Source: JASFYU01 sp045046905 (GTDB lineage Bacteria; Bacteroidota; Bacteroidia; Flavobacteriales; Flavobacteriaceae). Taken from it: a stretch of DNA of 38,953 bases. Under the pieces are notes generated by a model, which was not told the DNA's origin, made no database searches, and saw nothing but the letters and a program-made list of their open reading frames with translations. The stretch spans positions 1 to 38,953 of the forward strand of contig JASFYU010000081.1 in NCBI GenBank assembly GCA_045046905.1, in the 5' to 3' direction. Shown here one piece after another: positions 32,750-38,953 of the stretch. Numbering within the stretch: the stretch's first letter is position 1; the number at the start of each line of letters is the position of its first letter. A program made the translations under genes and the position numbers.

Positions 32750-32949
32750 TCCTTGTCTAATGTTTTCTGTATTTTCTTTGAGGTAATAAATAGTAATAAG
32801 AGTACAATTGCACAAAGAGCGGCGACAATGCCAATTAGGGCTATGATGCTATTTCCTTCCAAAGGGTTTTCAAAATTGATCAGGGTTACATTGTAGGCGA
32901 TAAGTCCAATACCTAGCATAATCAGAATCAAGGAAAGTATTTTGTTCAT
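32746..32949 (-). CDS. Small two-helix membrane protein of unknown function
   Basis: 67 residues with two hydrophobic helices (residues ~4-22 and ~34-54) joined by a short polar loop (NFENPLEGNS) and a charged tail (KKIQKTLDKD). I do not recognise a family. The end overlaps the S41 protease stop by 4 bp in convergent orientation, so termination of both genes must pass through coding sequence. Its regular helical pattern and clean start support a real gene. Confidence 0.65.
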   Translation of the reverse strand: MNKILSLILIMLGIGLIAYNVTLINFENPLEGNSIIALIGIVAALCAIVLLLLFITSKKIQKTLDKD

Positions 32950-32967
32950 TTCTAAAGTTTAAAATAG

Positions 32968-33085
32968 TTTTATTCCCACCAGTGGGTTTAACACCCCGAT
33001 GCCTGCCTACCGCAGGCAGGCTTGTATCGAAATGTTAAAGTTTGTTCCTTTTAATGCCTCGTGGGCTTACTCCGAGGTAGTTTAT
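32968..33085 (+). repeat. Dispersed intergenic repeat, copy 6 (full length)
   Basis: Starts with TTTATTCCCACCAGTGGGTT, then has the hairpin GCCTGCC-N7-GGCAGGC, TATCGAAATGTTAAAGTTTG, TTTTAATGCCTCGTGGGC, and CCGAGGTAGTTTATTTCG. CCTCG and CGAGG at the end form a further stem. This is the best-preserved copy together with 8152-8262. Confidence 0.8.
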
Positions 33086-33165
33086 TTCGACTCCTAGGCT
33101 TGATTCGCCTACTGGCGAGTTGGCCCACGAACCATTATTTTTCAAGAATAAGGCAGCTTTTACGG

Positions 33166-33756
33166 CTAAGAACCTAATAACTGATTGATATTGGTGGCGA
33201 ACAGTTTAACCGCAATTGCTAATAAAATTACGCCAAATATCTTACGAATTATATTTACGCCATTTTTACCCAGAACCTTTTCGATCTTTACTGAGGATTT
33301 CAAAATAAGGTAAACAAAAATGATATTTATCACAATGGCCACAACAATGTTTTCTACATGAAATTCGGCTCGCAAAGAAAGTAATGAAGTCAATGTTCCT
33401 GCCCCGGCAATCAAAGGAAATGCAATAGGTACTATAGAGGCGCTATCAGGCTCGTCATCTCGAAATAAGGTAATGCCAAGTATCATTTCTATGGCCAGAA
33501 AAAAGATGATAAAAGCCCCGGCTACAGCAAAAGAGTTGATATCGATGCCGATTAATTTTAAAATTTCCTCGCCGAGAAAAAGAAAGGCTATCATGATAAT
33601 GGCCGCAACAATAGATGCTTTTTCAGATTGAATATGGCCCACCTTGTTCCGTAGGCCGATAATGATAGGAATGCTTCCCAAAATATCGATGACGGCAAAG
33701 AGCACCATGGTTGCGGTGAGAATCTGTTTCGAATTAAAGTCAAAATCCAGTGACAT
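33166..33756 (-). CDS. MarC family integral membrane protein
   Basis: 196 residues with six hydrophobic helices. The MarC/UPF0056 pattern is visible: FAVIDILGSIPIIIGL near residue 20, the central FAVAGAFIIFFLAIEMILG, and the PIAFPLIAGAGTLTSLLSL segment near residue 108-126, a strong family mark. The role of MarC proteins is unsettled; early links to antibiotic resistance were not confirmed. The gene stands alone with a perfect -7 box upstream at 33773-33780 and a repeat copy downstream. Confidence 0.93.
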   Translation of the reverse strand: MSLDFDFNSKQILTATMVLFAVIDILGSIPIIIGLRNKVGHIQSEKASIVAAIIMIAFLFLGEEILKLIGIDINSFAVAGAFIIFFLAIEMILGITLFRDDEPDSASIVPIAFPLIAGAGTLTSLLSLRAEFHVENIVVAIVINIIFVYLILKSSVKIEKVLGKNGVNIIRKIFGVILLAIAVKLFATNINQLLGS

Positions 33757-33772
33757 TGGTTCAGATTTTTGA

Positions 33773-33780
33773 CAAATTTA
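33773..33780 (-). promoter_or_regulatory. -7 box of marC-like gene
   Basis: TAAATTTG on the minus strand, a perfect TAnnTTTG, 16 bp before the start codon at 33756. Confidence 0.5.
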
Positions 33781-33847
33781 CGTTTTAAAAATAGTTTTAG
33801 ATGTCTTCGTCAGTAATATATTGATAGTGATTTATCAGTGAAAAAGC

Positions 33848-33855
33848 TATCTTTG
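33848..33855 (+). promoter_or_regulatory. -7 box of DUF3109 gene
   Basis: TATCTTTG, a perfect match to TAnnTTTG, ending 19 bp before ATG 33874. It lies inside the alternative longer frame starting with GTG 33838 and so supports the shorter protein. Confidence 0.6.
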
Positions 33856-33873
33856 CCTGCCAAATTATTTTGT

Positions 33874-34443
33874 ATGTTCCAACTGGGGAAAACTATAGTA
33901 TCCGAAGAGATATTGGAAAATGATTTTGTCTGTAATCTTACGGCATGTAAGGGAGTATGCTGTGTCGATGGTAATGCAGGAGCACCTTTAGAGGATAAAG
34001 AGACTGAGGTATTGGTAGATATTTATGCCGATGTAAAACCATTTTTACGGCCTGAAGGAATAGCAGCCATTCAAGAACTTGGTGCTTTTGTAAAAGGCGA
34101 GGATGGAGAATGGGAAACCCCTTTGATAAATGGCAGTGAATGTGCCTATGTTGTTTATGCTGCCAATGGAATGGCAAAATGCGGAATTGAAGAAGCGTAT
34201 AATCAAGGCGTTACGAAATGGAAAAAACCCGTATCCTGTCATTTGTACCCTATTCGTATTCGTGAATACACCGAGCTTACCGCTGTAAATTATCACAAAT
34301 GGGAAATATGTGATCCGGCATGTGCTTTAGGAGAGGAACTCAAGGTTCCTGTCTATAAATTTGTCAAGGAAGCATTGCTTCGAAAATTCGGAAAAAAATG
34401 GTATCAAGAATTGGAAAAAGTTGCCGAAGAGCATGCTAAATAG
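33874..34443 (+). CDS. DUF3109 family cysteine-rich protein
   Basis: 189 residues from ATG 33874 (MFQLGKTIVSEEILE, the usual start). It is rich in cysteine: C20, C25, C29 and C30 in FVCNLTACKGVCCVDG, and later Cys in SECAYV, AKCGIEE, SCHLYPIR, ICDPACALG. The spacing resembles YkgJ-type metal- or iron-sulfur-binding proteins, so it probably binds a metal or cluster, but the reaction of DUF3109 is not known. It is cytoplasmic, with no signal peptide. Its last eight bases overlap the end of the convergent kinase gene. Confidence 0.9.
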   Translation: MFQLGKTIVSEEILENDFVCNLTACKGVCCVDGNAGAPLEDKETEVLVDIYADVKPFLRPEGIAAIQELGAFVKGEDGEWETPLINGSECAYVVYAANGMAKCGIEEAYNQGVTKWKKPVSCHLYPIRIREYTELTAVNYHKWEICDPACALGEELKVPVYKFVKEALLRKFGKKWYQELEKVAEEHAK

Positions 34444-36412
34444 TGGGTATATGTAACAACACTTTGGTGCCCGAGGCCTTTCCGCTGGCATCATATAAAT
34501 CAAGTATTTCTAAATCGAAGAAGTTTAGGTAATCACCCGAAAAGTTCTTTAGCCGTTCTTTGGTAATGTCGATACCCATAGATTTTCGTTTTAAGACCTT
34601 GCCCGCTTTTATTTTTTCTGCCATTTCTCTGCCCACGCCATTATCTGTTATGCCTATATGAATAAAACCATCTTTGCTCTTACCAATATGCAGGCTGATT
34701 TTTTTTTCGCCTTCGATTGATGAAAGGCCATGCCATAAGGCATTCTCTAAAAAGGGTTGAAGAATTAACGAGGGTATTTTGACGGTGTGTAAGTCTATGT
34801 CTTCGTCTACAGTAATCTTAAAATCAATCTCATTGGAGAAGCGAATATTCTCTATGTTCATATACAGTTCTACCGTCTCAAGTTCCTCTGCCAAAGGTAT
34901 TTCCTTTAAAGATGAGGCTTCTAAAATCTTGCGCACCAATTTTGAGAATTTGTTGAGATAATGAACAGCATTCTTCTTTTCATTGTTTATAATATACAGC
35001 TTAATAGAGTTCAGTGAATTGAATAAAAAATGTGGGTTCATTTGGCTGCGGAGCATGGTTTGCTCCAAAGTGAGTAATTTCTTTTCGTTTTTGAGCTGGT
35101 ATTGTCGATACAGAATATAAAAAATACCAGCCAACAAGGCTAAAGCAATGCCGCTGATGAGCAAGGTCTGCTGATTTTTACGAAGTTCAAGCCTTACAAT
35201 TTCATTTTCCTTCGCCAGTATTTCGATTTGTGCGCTTTTCTTCTCGGACCCGTATCGAAAGATGACATCGTTTACATAGCGAACGGTACTTTCATTTAGA
35301 ATTTCTTCGTCGAGTTGCTCTGCTTTTATAGTATAATCAAGGGCTTTTTTATAATCGCCCTTGATTTGAAAGAGCTTCGATAATAGATGTCTGGCTTGAG
35401 AAGAGGATATGCGTAAATTAATTTTTTCGGCAACTTGAAGGCCTAGAAGCATATTTTTTTCGGCTTCTTTTAACTGTCCTGCGAGCATTTGTGCCCACCC
35501 TAGATTAATATGCGCTGGGGAAATAAGAAAGCCATCTCCTAACGCAGTTGCCATGGGTGTAATGGGTTCAAGAAGAAGAAGAGCGTCATTGGCCCTGCCT
35601 TGTTTAATGTAAATCTGAGCGATACTGGTTTTGCAGATAATACGGCCTCTATCATCATCTATTTCCTCATTGTGCCAGAGCGATGTACGATAATACTGTA
35701 AGGCCTTGTCAAGATGCCCTTGCTCTTCGAGGCATTCCCCAATATTTTGAGAGTTGATGGCCCTGCCAAGGGTATTGCCGAGCTCCTCTTCAAGTAGTAT
35801 AGCTTTTTCGAAATGACCTATGGCTAGGTCAAATTGTTTTAGGGTCTGATACAGATTGCCAATACCGTTTAAGGATATATTAATACTTTTTTTTAGGCCT
35901 ACCGTTGGATTTTCAACAGATTCGGCCAATTCCAGAGCTCTTTGGTTGTAATCCATAGCCGTGCGTATAGAAGACGTTCTGCGGTAGACTACCCCTATAT
36001 AGTTTAGACTTGTAACCGTAAATTCTACGTTATTAATCGCGATGGCAATGTTCAAGGCCTCTTGATGTAATGTAACCGCCTTTGTATATTGCGAAATGTT
36101 GCGGTATCTTCTACCCAATTCATTTAGCGCATATGATTGCCCGTCCAAATAGCCTTTTTTGGCTGAAATATTCGCAAAATAACGCATGAGAATAGTATCA
36201 TTCCGTTTATATCTTAGTACTGAGTGTATTTCGGTAAAGGTCTCGGGTGTCGCTTTGATGAGACTGTCGACAGTTTCTTTAAACTCGGCCGGAATATTTT
36301 GCGAAAACGCCTGTGGAGACCAGAAGATGAGTAAGATAAAGAACAGGCCCTTTCTTAGAATGGTGTTGTCTATAAAAAAATCTGTTGGTTTATGTGGTGC
36401 CTGGAACTTCAT
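34436..36412 (-). CDS. TPR-containing LytS-type sensor histidine kinase
   Basis: 658 residues from ATG 36412 (a TTG one codon earlier is possible). A signal peptide or membrane anchor (residues ~20-37, GLFFILLIFWSPQAFSQ) is followed by about ten TPR-like repeats across residues ~50-370 (for example NGIGNLYQTLKQFDLAIGHFEKAI). One transmembrane helix near residue 425 (LLISGIALALLAGIFYILY) follows, then a His_kinase domain with the phosphoacceptor in QMNPHFLFNSLNSIKLYI and the ATPase box ITDNGVGREMA. Periplasmic TPRs probably sense a protein or peptide signal. It lies 5 bp or so after the LytTR regulator gene and should phosphorylate it. The C-terminus overlaps the DUF3109 gene. Confidence 0.93.
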   Translation of the reverse strand: MKFQAPHKPTDFFIDNTILRKGLFFILLIFWSPQAFSQNIPAEFKETVDSLIKATPETFTEIHSVLRYKRNDTILMRYFANISAKKGYLDGQSYALNELGRRYRNISQYTKAVTLHQEALNIAIAINNVEFTVTSLNYIGVVYRRTSSIRTAMDYNQRALELAESVENPTVGLKKSINISLNGIGNLYQTLKQFDLAIGHFEKAILLEEELGNTLGRAINSQNIGECLEEQGHLDKALQYYRTSLWHNEEIDDDRGRIICKTSIAQIYIKQGRANDALLLLEPITPMATALGDGFLISPAHINLGWAQMLAGQLKEAEKNMLLGLQVAEKINLRISSSQARHLLSKLFQIKGDYKKALDYTIKAEQLDEEILNESTVRYVNDVIFRYGSEKKSAQIEILAKENEIVRLELRKNQQTLLISGIALALLAGIFYILYRQYQLKNEKKLLTLEQTMLRSQMNPHFLFNSLNSIKLYIINNEKKNAVHYLNKFSKLVRKILEASSLKEIPLAEELETVELYMNIENIRFSNEIDFKITVDEDIDLHTVKIPSLILQPFLENALWHGLSSIEGEKKISLHIGKSKDGFIHIGITDNGVGREMAEKIKAGKVLKRKSMGIDITKERLKNFSGDYLNFFDLEILDLYDASGKASGTKVLLHIPTI

Positions 36413-36420
36413 CAAAACAC

Positions 36421-37155
36421 CTATAGCATATCAAGAAAATCGGATTTCTTTTGTCTAGAAACCGGTATTTTATGATTGGATTGGAGGACTACGTACCCAT
36501 CAGTCTTCAAGAATTCCTTTATTTTGCTGAGGTTGATAATGTAAGAGTTGTGAATTCTATAAAAAGAGTCTTCTGGTAATAGTTGGTTTACTTCTTTTAA
36601 TTTTTTGGTCAACACAATTTTTTGTCCGTCCGTAAGATAGATGGTGCTATAGTTGCCATCCGATTCTGCATAAAGAATTTCGTCACTTTCCAAGAAAATA
36701 AGCTTACCATCAGTATTGAAGGTTATTTTTTTATGAAGTGAATTCGAATTGAAGTTCAACAATATTCTCTCTAGACGCTCGGCAGTGAAATTTTTGGCGT
36801 TGTGCTTTTTTATTTTAACAATGGTCTCCTTGAGGTCGTCGGTATCGATAGGTTTTAGGAGATAGTCAATGGCTTCGTTCTTTAAGGCCTTAATCGCATA
36901 TTGGTTGTATGCTGTAGTGATTATGACCGGAAAATCCTTGTTTTTTAGTTTTTGGATAAACTGGAAACCATCCATAGTTGGCATTTCAATATCCAGAAAA
37001 AGACAATCAGGGCTGTTTTTTTCAAGGTACTCCAAGGCTTTAAAGGGGTCTGTGAAAGATGCAGATACCATTATTTCATCACTGAAATTGGTCAATTCCC
37101 AAGTCAAGCTTTGAAGCGCTTTGGTTTCGTCGTCCACAATTACGGCATCTAACAT
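36421..37155 (-). CDS. LytTR-family response regulator
   Basis: 244 residues. The receiver domain (1-120) has the acidic pair in VDDE at 8-9, phosphoacceptor Asp55 in FLDIEMPTMDG, and the KP pair in DYLLKPI near residue 105. The LytTR DNA-binding domain occupies residues ~145-244, with ILYAESDGNYSTIYLTDG and FYRIHNSYIINLSKIKEF as its typical strands. It is the first gene of a two-gene operon with the TPR-LytS kinase, read leftward. A canonical promoter lies at 37187-37218. Targets are unknown; no LytTR-type direct repeats were obvious near it. Confidence 0.95.
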   Translation of the reverse strand: MLDAVIVDDETKALQSLTWELTNFSDEIMVSASFTDPFKALEYLEKNSPDCLFLDIEMPTMDGFQFIQKLKNKDFPVIITTAYNQYAIKALKNEAIDYLLKPIDTDDLKETIVKIKKHNAKNFTAERLERILLNFNSNSLHKKITFNTDGKLIFLESDEILYAESDGNYSTIYLTDGQKIVLTKKLKEVNQLLPEDSFYRIHNSYIINLSKIKEFLKTDGYVVLQSNHKIPVSRQKKSDFLDML

Positions 37156-37186
37156 AAGGTCAACTTATTGTAGGAAGGAAGGTACT

Positions 37187-37218
37187 CAAAAATAGGTGTC
37201 CGAAATGATAATACCAAA
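37187..37218 (-). promoter_or_regulatory. Canonical Bacteroidetes promoter of the LytTR/LytS operon
   Basis: On the minus strand TTTG (37215-37218), exactly 20 bp, then TATTTTTG (37187-37194). This matches the phylum consensus TTTG-N19/20-TAnnTTTG in both boxes. It is the best promoter in the window. The -7 box ends 32 bp before the start codon. Confidence 0.7.
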
Positions 37219-37712
37219 AAAATGTATCAATTGGAATAATTCAAGTATAATTGGTAACAAAATACATGAGAATGGTTTTGAATTTGAATTCGACCTGAGA
37301 TTTATCGAAAAGAATTCCCCTATGCCTGGTTAGGGAGGGTGGTCGATTTTAAGAAATTTTTACGTAACAGATTATTTTTTATTCGTATTTTTTTATCTCG
37401 AAGTGATTTTTCTCCAATTTGGGCTACATTTTATCAAATTAGGCTGTTAGCCTTTTAAAGGTTCAACTTTAAATTGAAAAAGTACTTTTAATGGAAACAG
37501 GTTAATGGGTGGGCATAAAAGAGATTTAAAACCTGAAAAATGGTCTTGAAAATTAGAGTTTTCCCATTCACACACGATTTAAGACCATTTATACATTATG
37601 ATATTTGAGATCAAAGGGCTTGGCATACTTTGTGTCTGCATTAAATTAGGACGTATGTTTCTCGGGATAAAAAAGACGAGTTTAAAAAATTAGAGCTTAA
37701 TACTAAAATATA
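37219..37712. other. Long intergenic region
   Basis: Nearly 500 bp without a credible gene. It contains the second copy of the AAGAATTCCCC repeat (37305-37365), a T-rich stretch, a small CCTTTTAAAGG palindrome near 37452, and the inverted repeat AAATGGTCTT (37538-37547) / AAGACCATTT (37581-37590) with 33 bp between the arms. The latter could be an operator or a leader hairpin. Confidence 0.5.
37305..37365 (+). repeat. Second dispersed repeat, copy B
   Basis: CGAAAAGAATTCCCCTATG, a variable middle, then TTTTAAGAAATTTTTACG. It matches 7362-7420 in order. Both copies lie upstream of response regulator genes but in opposite orientation relative to them, so the association may be chance. Confidence 0.55.
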
Positions 37713-37865
37713 ATGAAGAAGTGTATGCTAATGTTTGTTTTTTTTCTGGCAATTCTGCTTTTGGCGACTTTGATAGATAATGCCAATCGGATTAATGTAG
37801 AGGAGAGATTTGCCGATGGAGAGAATACGACTGAATTGATATTAGCCCATGGGCGTTCCGAATAA
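37713..37865 (+). CDS. Putative 50-residue membrane-anchored or secreted peptide
   Basis: ATG 37713 to TAA 37865. A typical N-terminal signal or anchor (MKKCMLMFVFFLAILLLATL) is followed by a ~30-residue polar tail (NRINVEERFADGENTTELI). The Lys-Lys start, hydrophobic core and polar tail make it look real. No family recognised. It lies 43 bp before another secreted protein gene on the same strand, probably in one transcript. A minus-strand frame over the same bases is its shadow. Confidence 0.5.
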   Translation: MKKCMLMFVFFLAILLLATLIDNANRINVEERFADGENTTELILAHGRSE

Positions 37866-37908
37866 TAGTTTATAATGTAAGAACAGAGCGAGTTAAATAA
37901 ACGAGAAG

Positions 37909-38454
37909 ATGTCATCAACAGTTATAAAAGGGGTTAAACTAAGTCTTTTGGTCTTGATGCCATTGTTCCTTATCTCTAGTTCGAAGCTTGATGATTTTTT
38001 GGAACCCGCCCCGTCATTCGAAGGTAGCTATAGCCTTTGGGCCAGTGGCAATCTAAATCAAGAGCTCAAGGGAGTGATTCGTTTTGAAACAGGTGTAGAA
38101 ATGGCAGGCGATAGAACATCTTTTTCTGTTTTAGAGCTAAAATTGAACAATGATTCGGATACGATAAGACATTCGATGGGGTTCCTGATTTCTCGACAAA
38201 ATCAATCGCATGAGATAACGATTGGCACCTACAGGGTGGCAGAAGATATCGACAAACTTTTAAGCGATTTTGACGGTGTCTTTGGTTTTGCGAATGTTGA
38301 TATTATGGGTGAATTGCCATTTTTTGCTCAAAGAGGAAGAATAGTAATAACACGTTTGACCCAGAATGTCTTGGAAGGCAGCATAATGGTTACACTGCGT
38401 AATTCAAGTAAAAAAACAATTAAAGTGAATGGTTATTTTAAAGCGATAAGATGA
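37909..38454 (+). CDS. Secreted protein of unknown function
   Basis: 181 residues with an N-terminal signal peptide (hydrophobic residues ~11-23, LSLLVLMPLFLISSS). The mature part is ~155 residues of mixed beta character: FEGSYSLWASGNLNQELKGVIRFETG, then HSMGFLISRQ, HEITIGTYRVAEDID, and closing strands VLEGSIMVTLRNSSKKTIKVNGYFKAI. The strand rhythm suggests a small beta-barrel or sandwich such as those found in Bacteroidetes periplasmic proteins. No cysteine for lipid anchoring. No family recognised. Only the 50-residue peptide upstream shares its strand and position. Confidence 0.75.
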   Translation: MSSTVIKGVKLSLLVLMPLFLISSSKLDDFLEPAPSFEGSYSLWASGNLNQELKGVIRFETGVEMAGDRTSFSVLELKLNNDSDTIRHSMGFLISRQNQSHEITIGTYRVAEDIDKLLSDFDGVFGFANVDIMGELPFFAQRGRIVITRLTQNVLEGSIMVTLRNSSKKTIKVNGYFKAIR

Positions 38455-38870
38455 TTGTGGACCGGCATGGTAATATAGGTCTGCTACATACTAGATAGTT
38501 AGTGATAATTTATGAAACCGCCAATCCAAAAGTGCGGCCCTGAGAGAACACGTTGATGAAAAAAATGTGTTGTTGTTGTACTAACAACTCGTCTGATGAA
38601 TTGCTTTTTTGGACACCGAACCAACTTGTTGGTTTTGATGATTTGCTCGATTATAGGTTTCGGGGGAACTACCTGAATCAGCACCAAAAGAAGTTAATAT
38701 TGATTTTGATACATCAGAGGGGGTCGTACGGTTTGGCGGTATCATAAAAAATAGAAGTTCGCAATTTAAGCTGGGATGAAGAATCCCGGCTTTTTTGTTT
38801 ATCCACATAATTAGATTTCCGACAATTTTTATCTATCTTTTATTCATATTAAACAATCCTTCCCTAATCA
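38455..38870. other. Intergenic region with possible gene remnant
   Basis: 416 bp. Near 38660-38780 one frame reads LPESAPKEVNIDFDTSEGVV and then RFGGIIKNRSSQF, ending at a TGA inside the terminator. This looks like real protein text, but the frame is closed by stops upstream and no start is available. A 64-codon ORF in another frame (from 38553) and two minus-strand ones have no coding character. It may be the tail of a decayed gene. Confidence 0.35.
38768..38796 (+). terminator. Intrinsic terminator
   Basis: AAGCTGGGAT pairs with ATCCCGGCTT (one G-T wobble) around a 5-base loop and is followed by TTTTTTG. This is a strong classical terminator on the plus strand. The nearest intact upstream gene ends at 38454, 314 bp earlier. 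Confidence 0.75.
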
Positions 38871-38953
38871 ATGAGAGTCAAGTACTCTAAGTTTAATGTT
38901 ATACAGGTTATTTTTTTAGCCCTTTTTCTTCTTCTTCTTCTTCTTGAGGAAGC
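38871..38953 (+). CDS. Start of a gene, cut by window end
   Basis: ATG 38871 opens a frame through to the window end (27 codons). It reads MRVKYSKFNVIQVIFLALF and then a run of Leu, a likely signal peptide or membrane anchor. Six successive CTT codons (38928-38945) encode the Leu run. A -7-like box TATCTTTT lies at 38834-38841. Function cannot be told from this fragment. Confidence 0.45.
   Translation, partial: MRVKYSKFNVIQVIFLALFLLLLLLEE

Noticed and set aside
37703..37918. 71-codon minus-strand ORF
   Set aside because: It mirrors the small secreted peptide gene on the plus strand, which has the better signal-peptide pattern.
38553..38747. Cys-rich 64-codon plus-strand ORF
   Set aside because: The Cys run comes from a TGT repeat; the rest has no protein character, and a different frame looks more coding-like.
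1..38953. tRNA, rRNA, CRISPR arrays, integrase sites
   Set aside because: I looked for T-loop GGTTCGAATCC-like pieces, long conserved rRNA segments and regularly spaced direct repeats and saw none. The repeats found are dispersed and unevenly spaced.

Overview
The window looks like chromosomal DNA of a marine Flavobacteriaceae bacterium (Bacteroidetes). The reasons are AT-rich intergenic DNA, few Shine-Dalgarno sequences, several promoters with the Bacteroidetes -7 box TAnnTTTG, and protein types typical of the group: DUF3109, MarC, bacilliredoxin, S41 protease, LytS/LytTR and NarL two-component pairs, ECF sigma factors, and many S1 sulfatases. The genus is an inference; Zobellia, Maribacter or Arenibacter relatives would fit. 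I see no rRNA, tRNA, CRISPR array or transposase gene.

Layout. 1-4.8 kb: an edge-truncated secreted TraB/GumN-like protein (-), ferrochelatase HemH and a MATE transporter. 5.0-8.1 kb: a tiny membrane ORF, two unassigned membrane-anchored or membrane proteins, and a NarL-type histidine kinase/response regulator pair. 8.4-18.6 kb: an accessory sulfatase island with four intact S1 sulfatases from visibly different subfamilies, one sulfatase pseudogene, an ECF sigma factor and a large PhoD-like lipoprotein. There is no SusC/SusD pair and no glycoside hydrolase in the window. 18.8-24.7 kb: HemJ-like protein, NtrY-like kinase, enoyl-CoA hydratase, a large secreted protein of unknown function and a PA0069-type radical SAM protein. 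25-27 kb: a YCII (DGPF) protein and an ECF42-type sigma factor, separated by a MITE-like element. 27-33.8 kb: HD hydrolase, PlsC acyltransferase, bacilliredoxin, TerB/DnaJ protein, HupE-like protein, dCMP deaminase-like protein, S41 protease and MarC. 33.9-39 kb: DUF3109 protein, a LytTR regulator plus TPR-LytS kinase operon, small secreted proteins and the start of a gene cut by the window end.

How the genes may work together. The sulfatase island probably strips sulfate groups from a complex sulfated polysaccharide or glycan in the periplasm or at the cell surface, with the PhoD-like enzyme acting on phosphoester substrates. The NarL-type pair just upstream is a plausible but unproven regulator. 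The ECF sigma factor lacks its N-terminal segment and has no anti-sigma partner in the window.

Most notable. (1) At about 10,765 the 5' end of the ECF sigma gene is fused head-to-head to a sulfatase lacking its first ~186 residues including the active-site cysteine; the same gene has a one-base frameshift. The simplest reading is deletion of a divergent promoter region with both gene starts. (2) A ~110 bp structured intergenic repeat occurs at least six times in 39 kb, in both orientations, and twice ends directly before a start codon. (3) A perfect 13-bp inverted repeat has a TAnnTTTG box in its loop, 6 bp before the radical SAM start codon. (4) A 144-bp element with perfect 15-bp terminal inverted repeats splits the YCII/ECF42 pair. 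I did not recognise a wholly new multi-gene system; the repeat family and the decaying sulfatase/sigma locus are the best candidates for follow-up.
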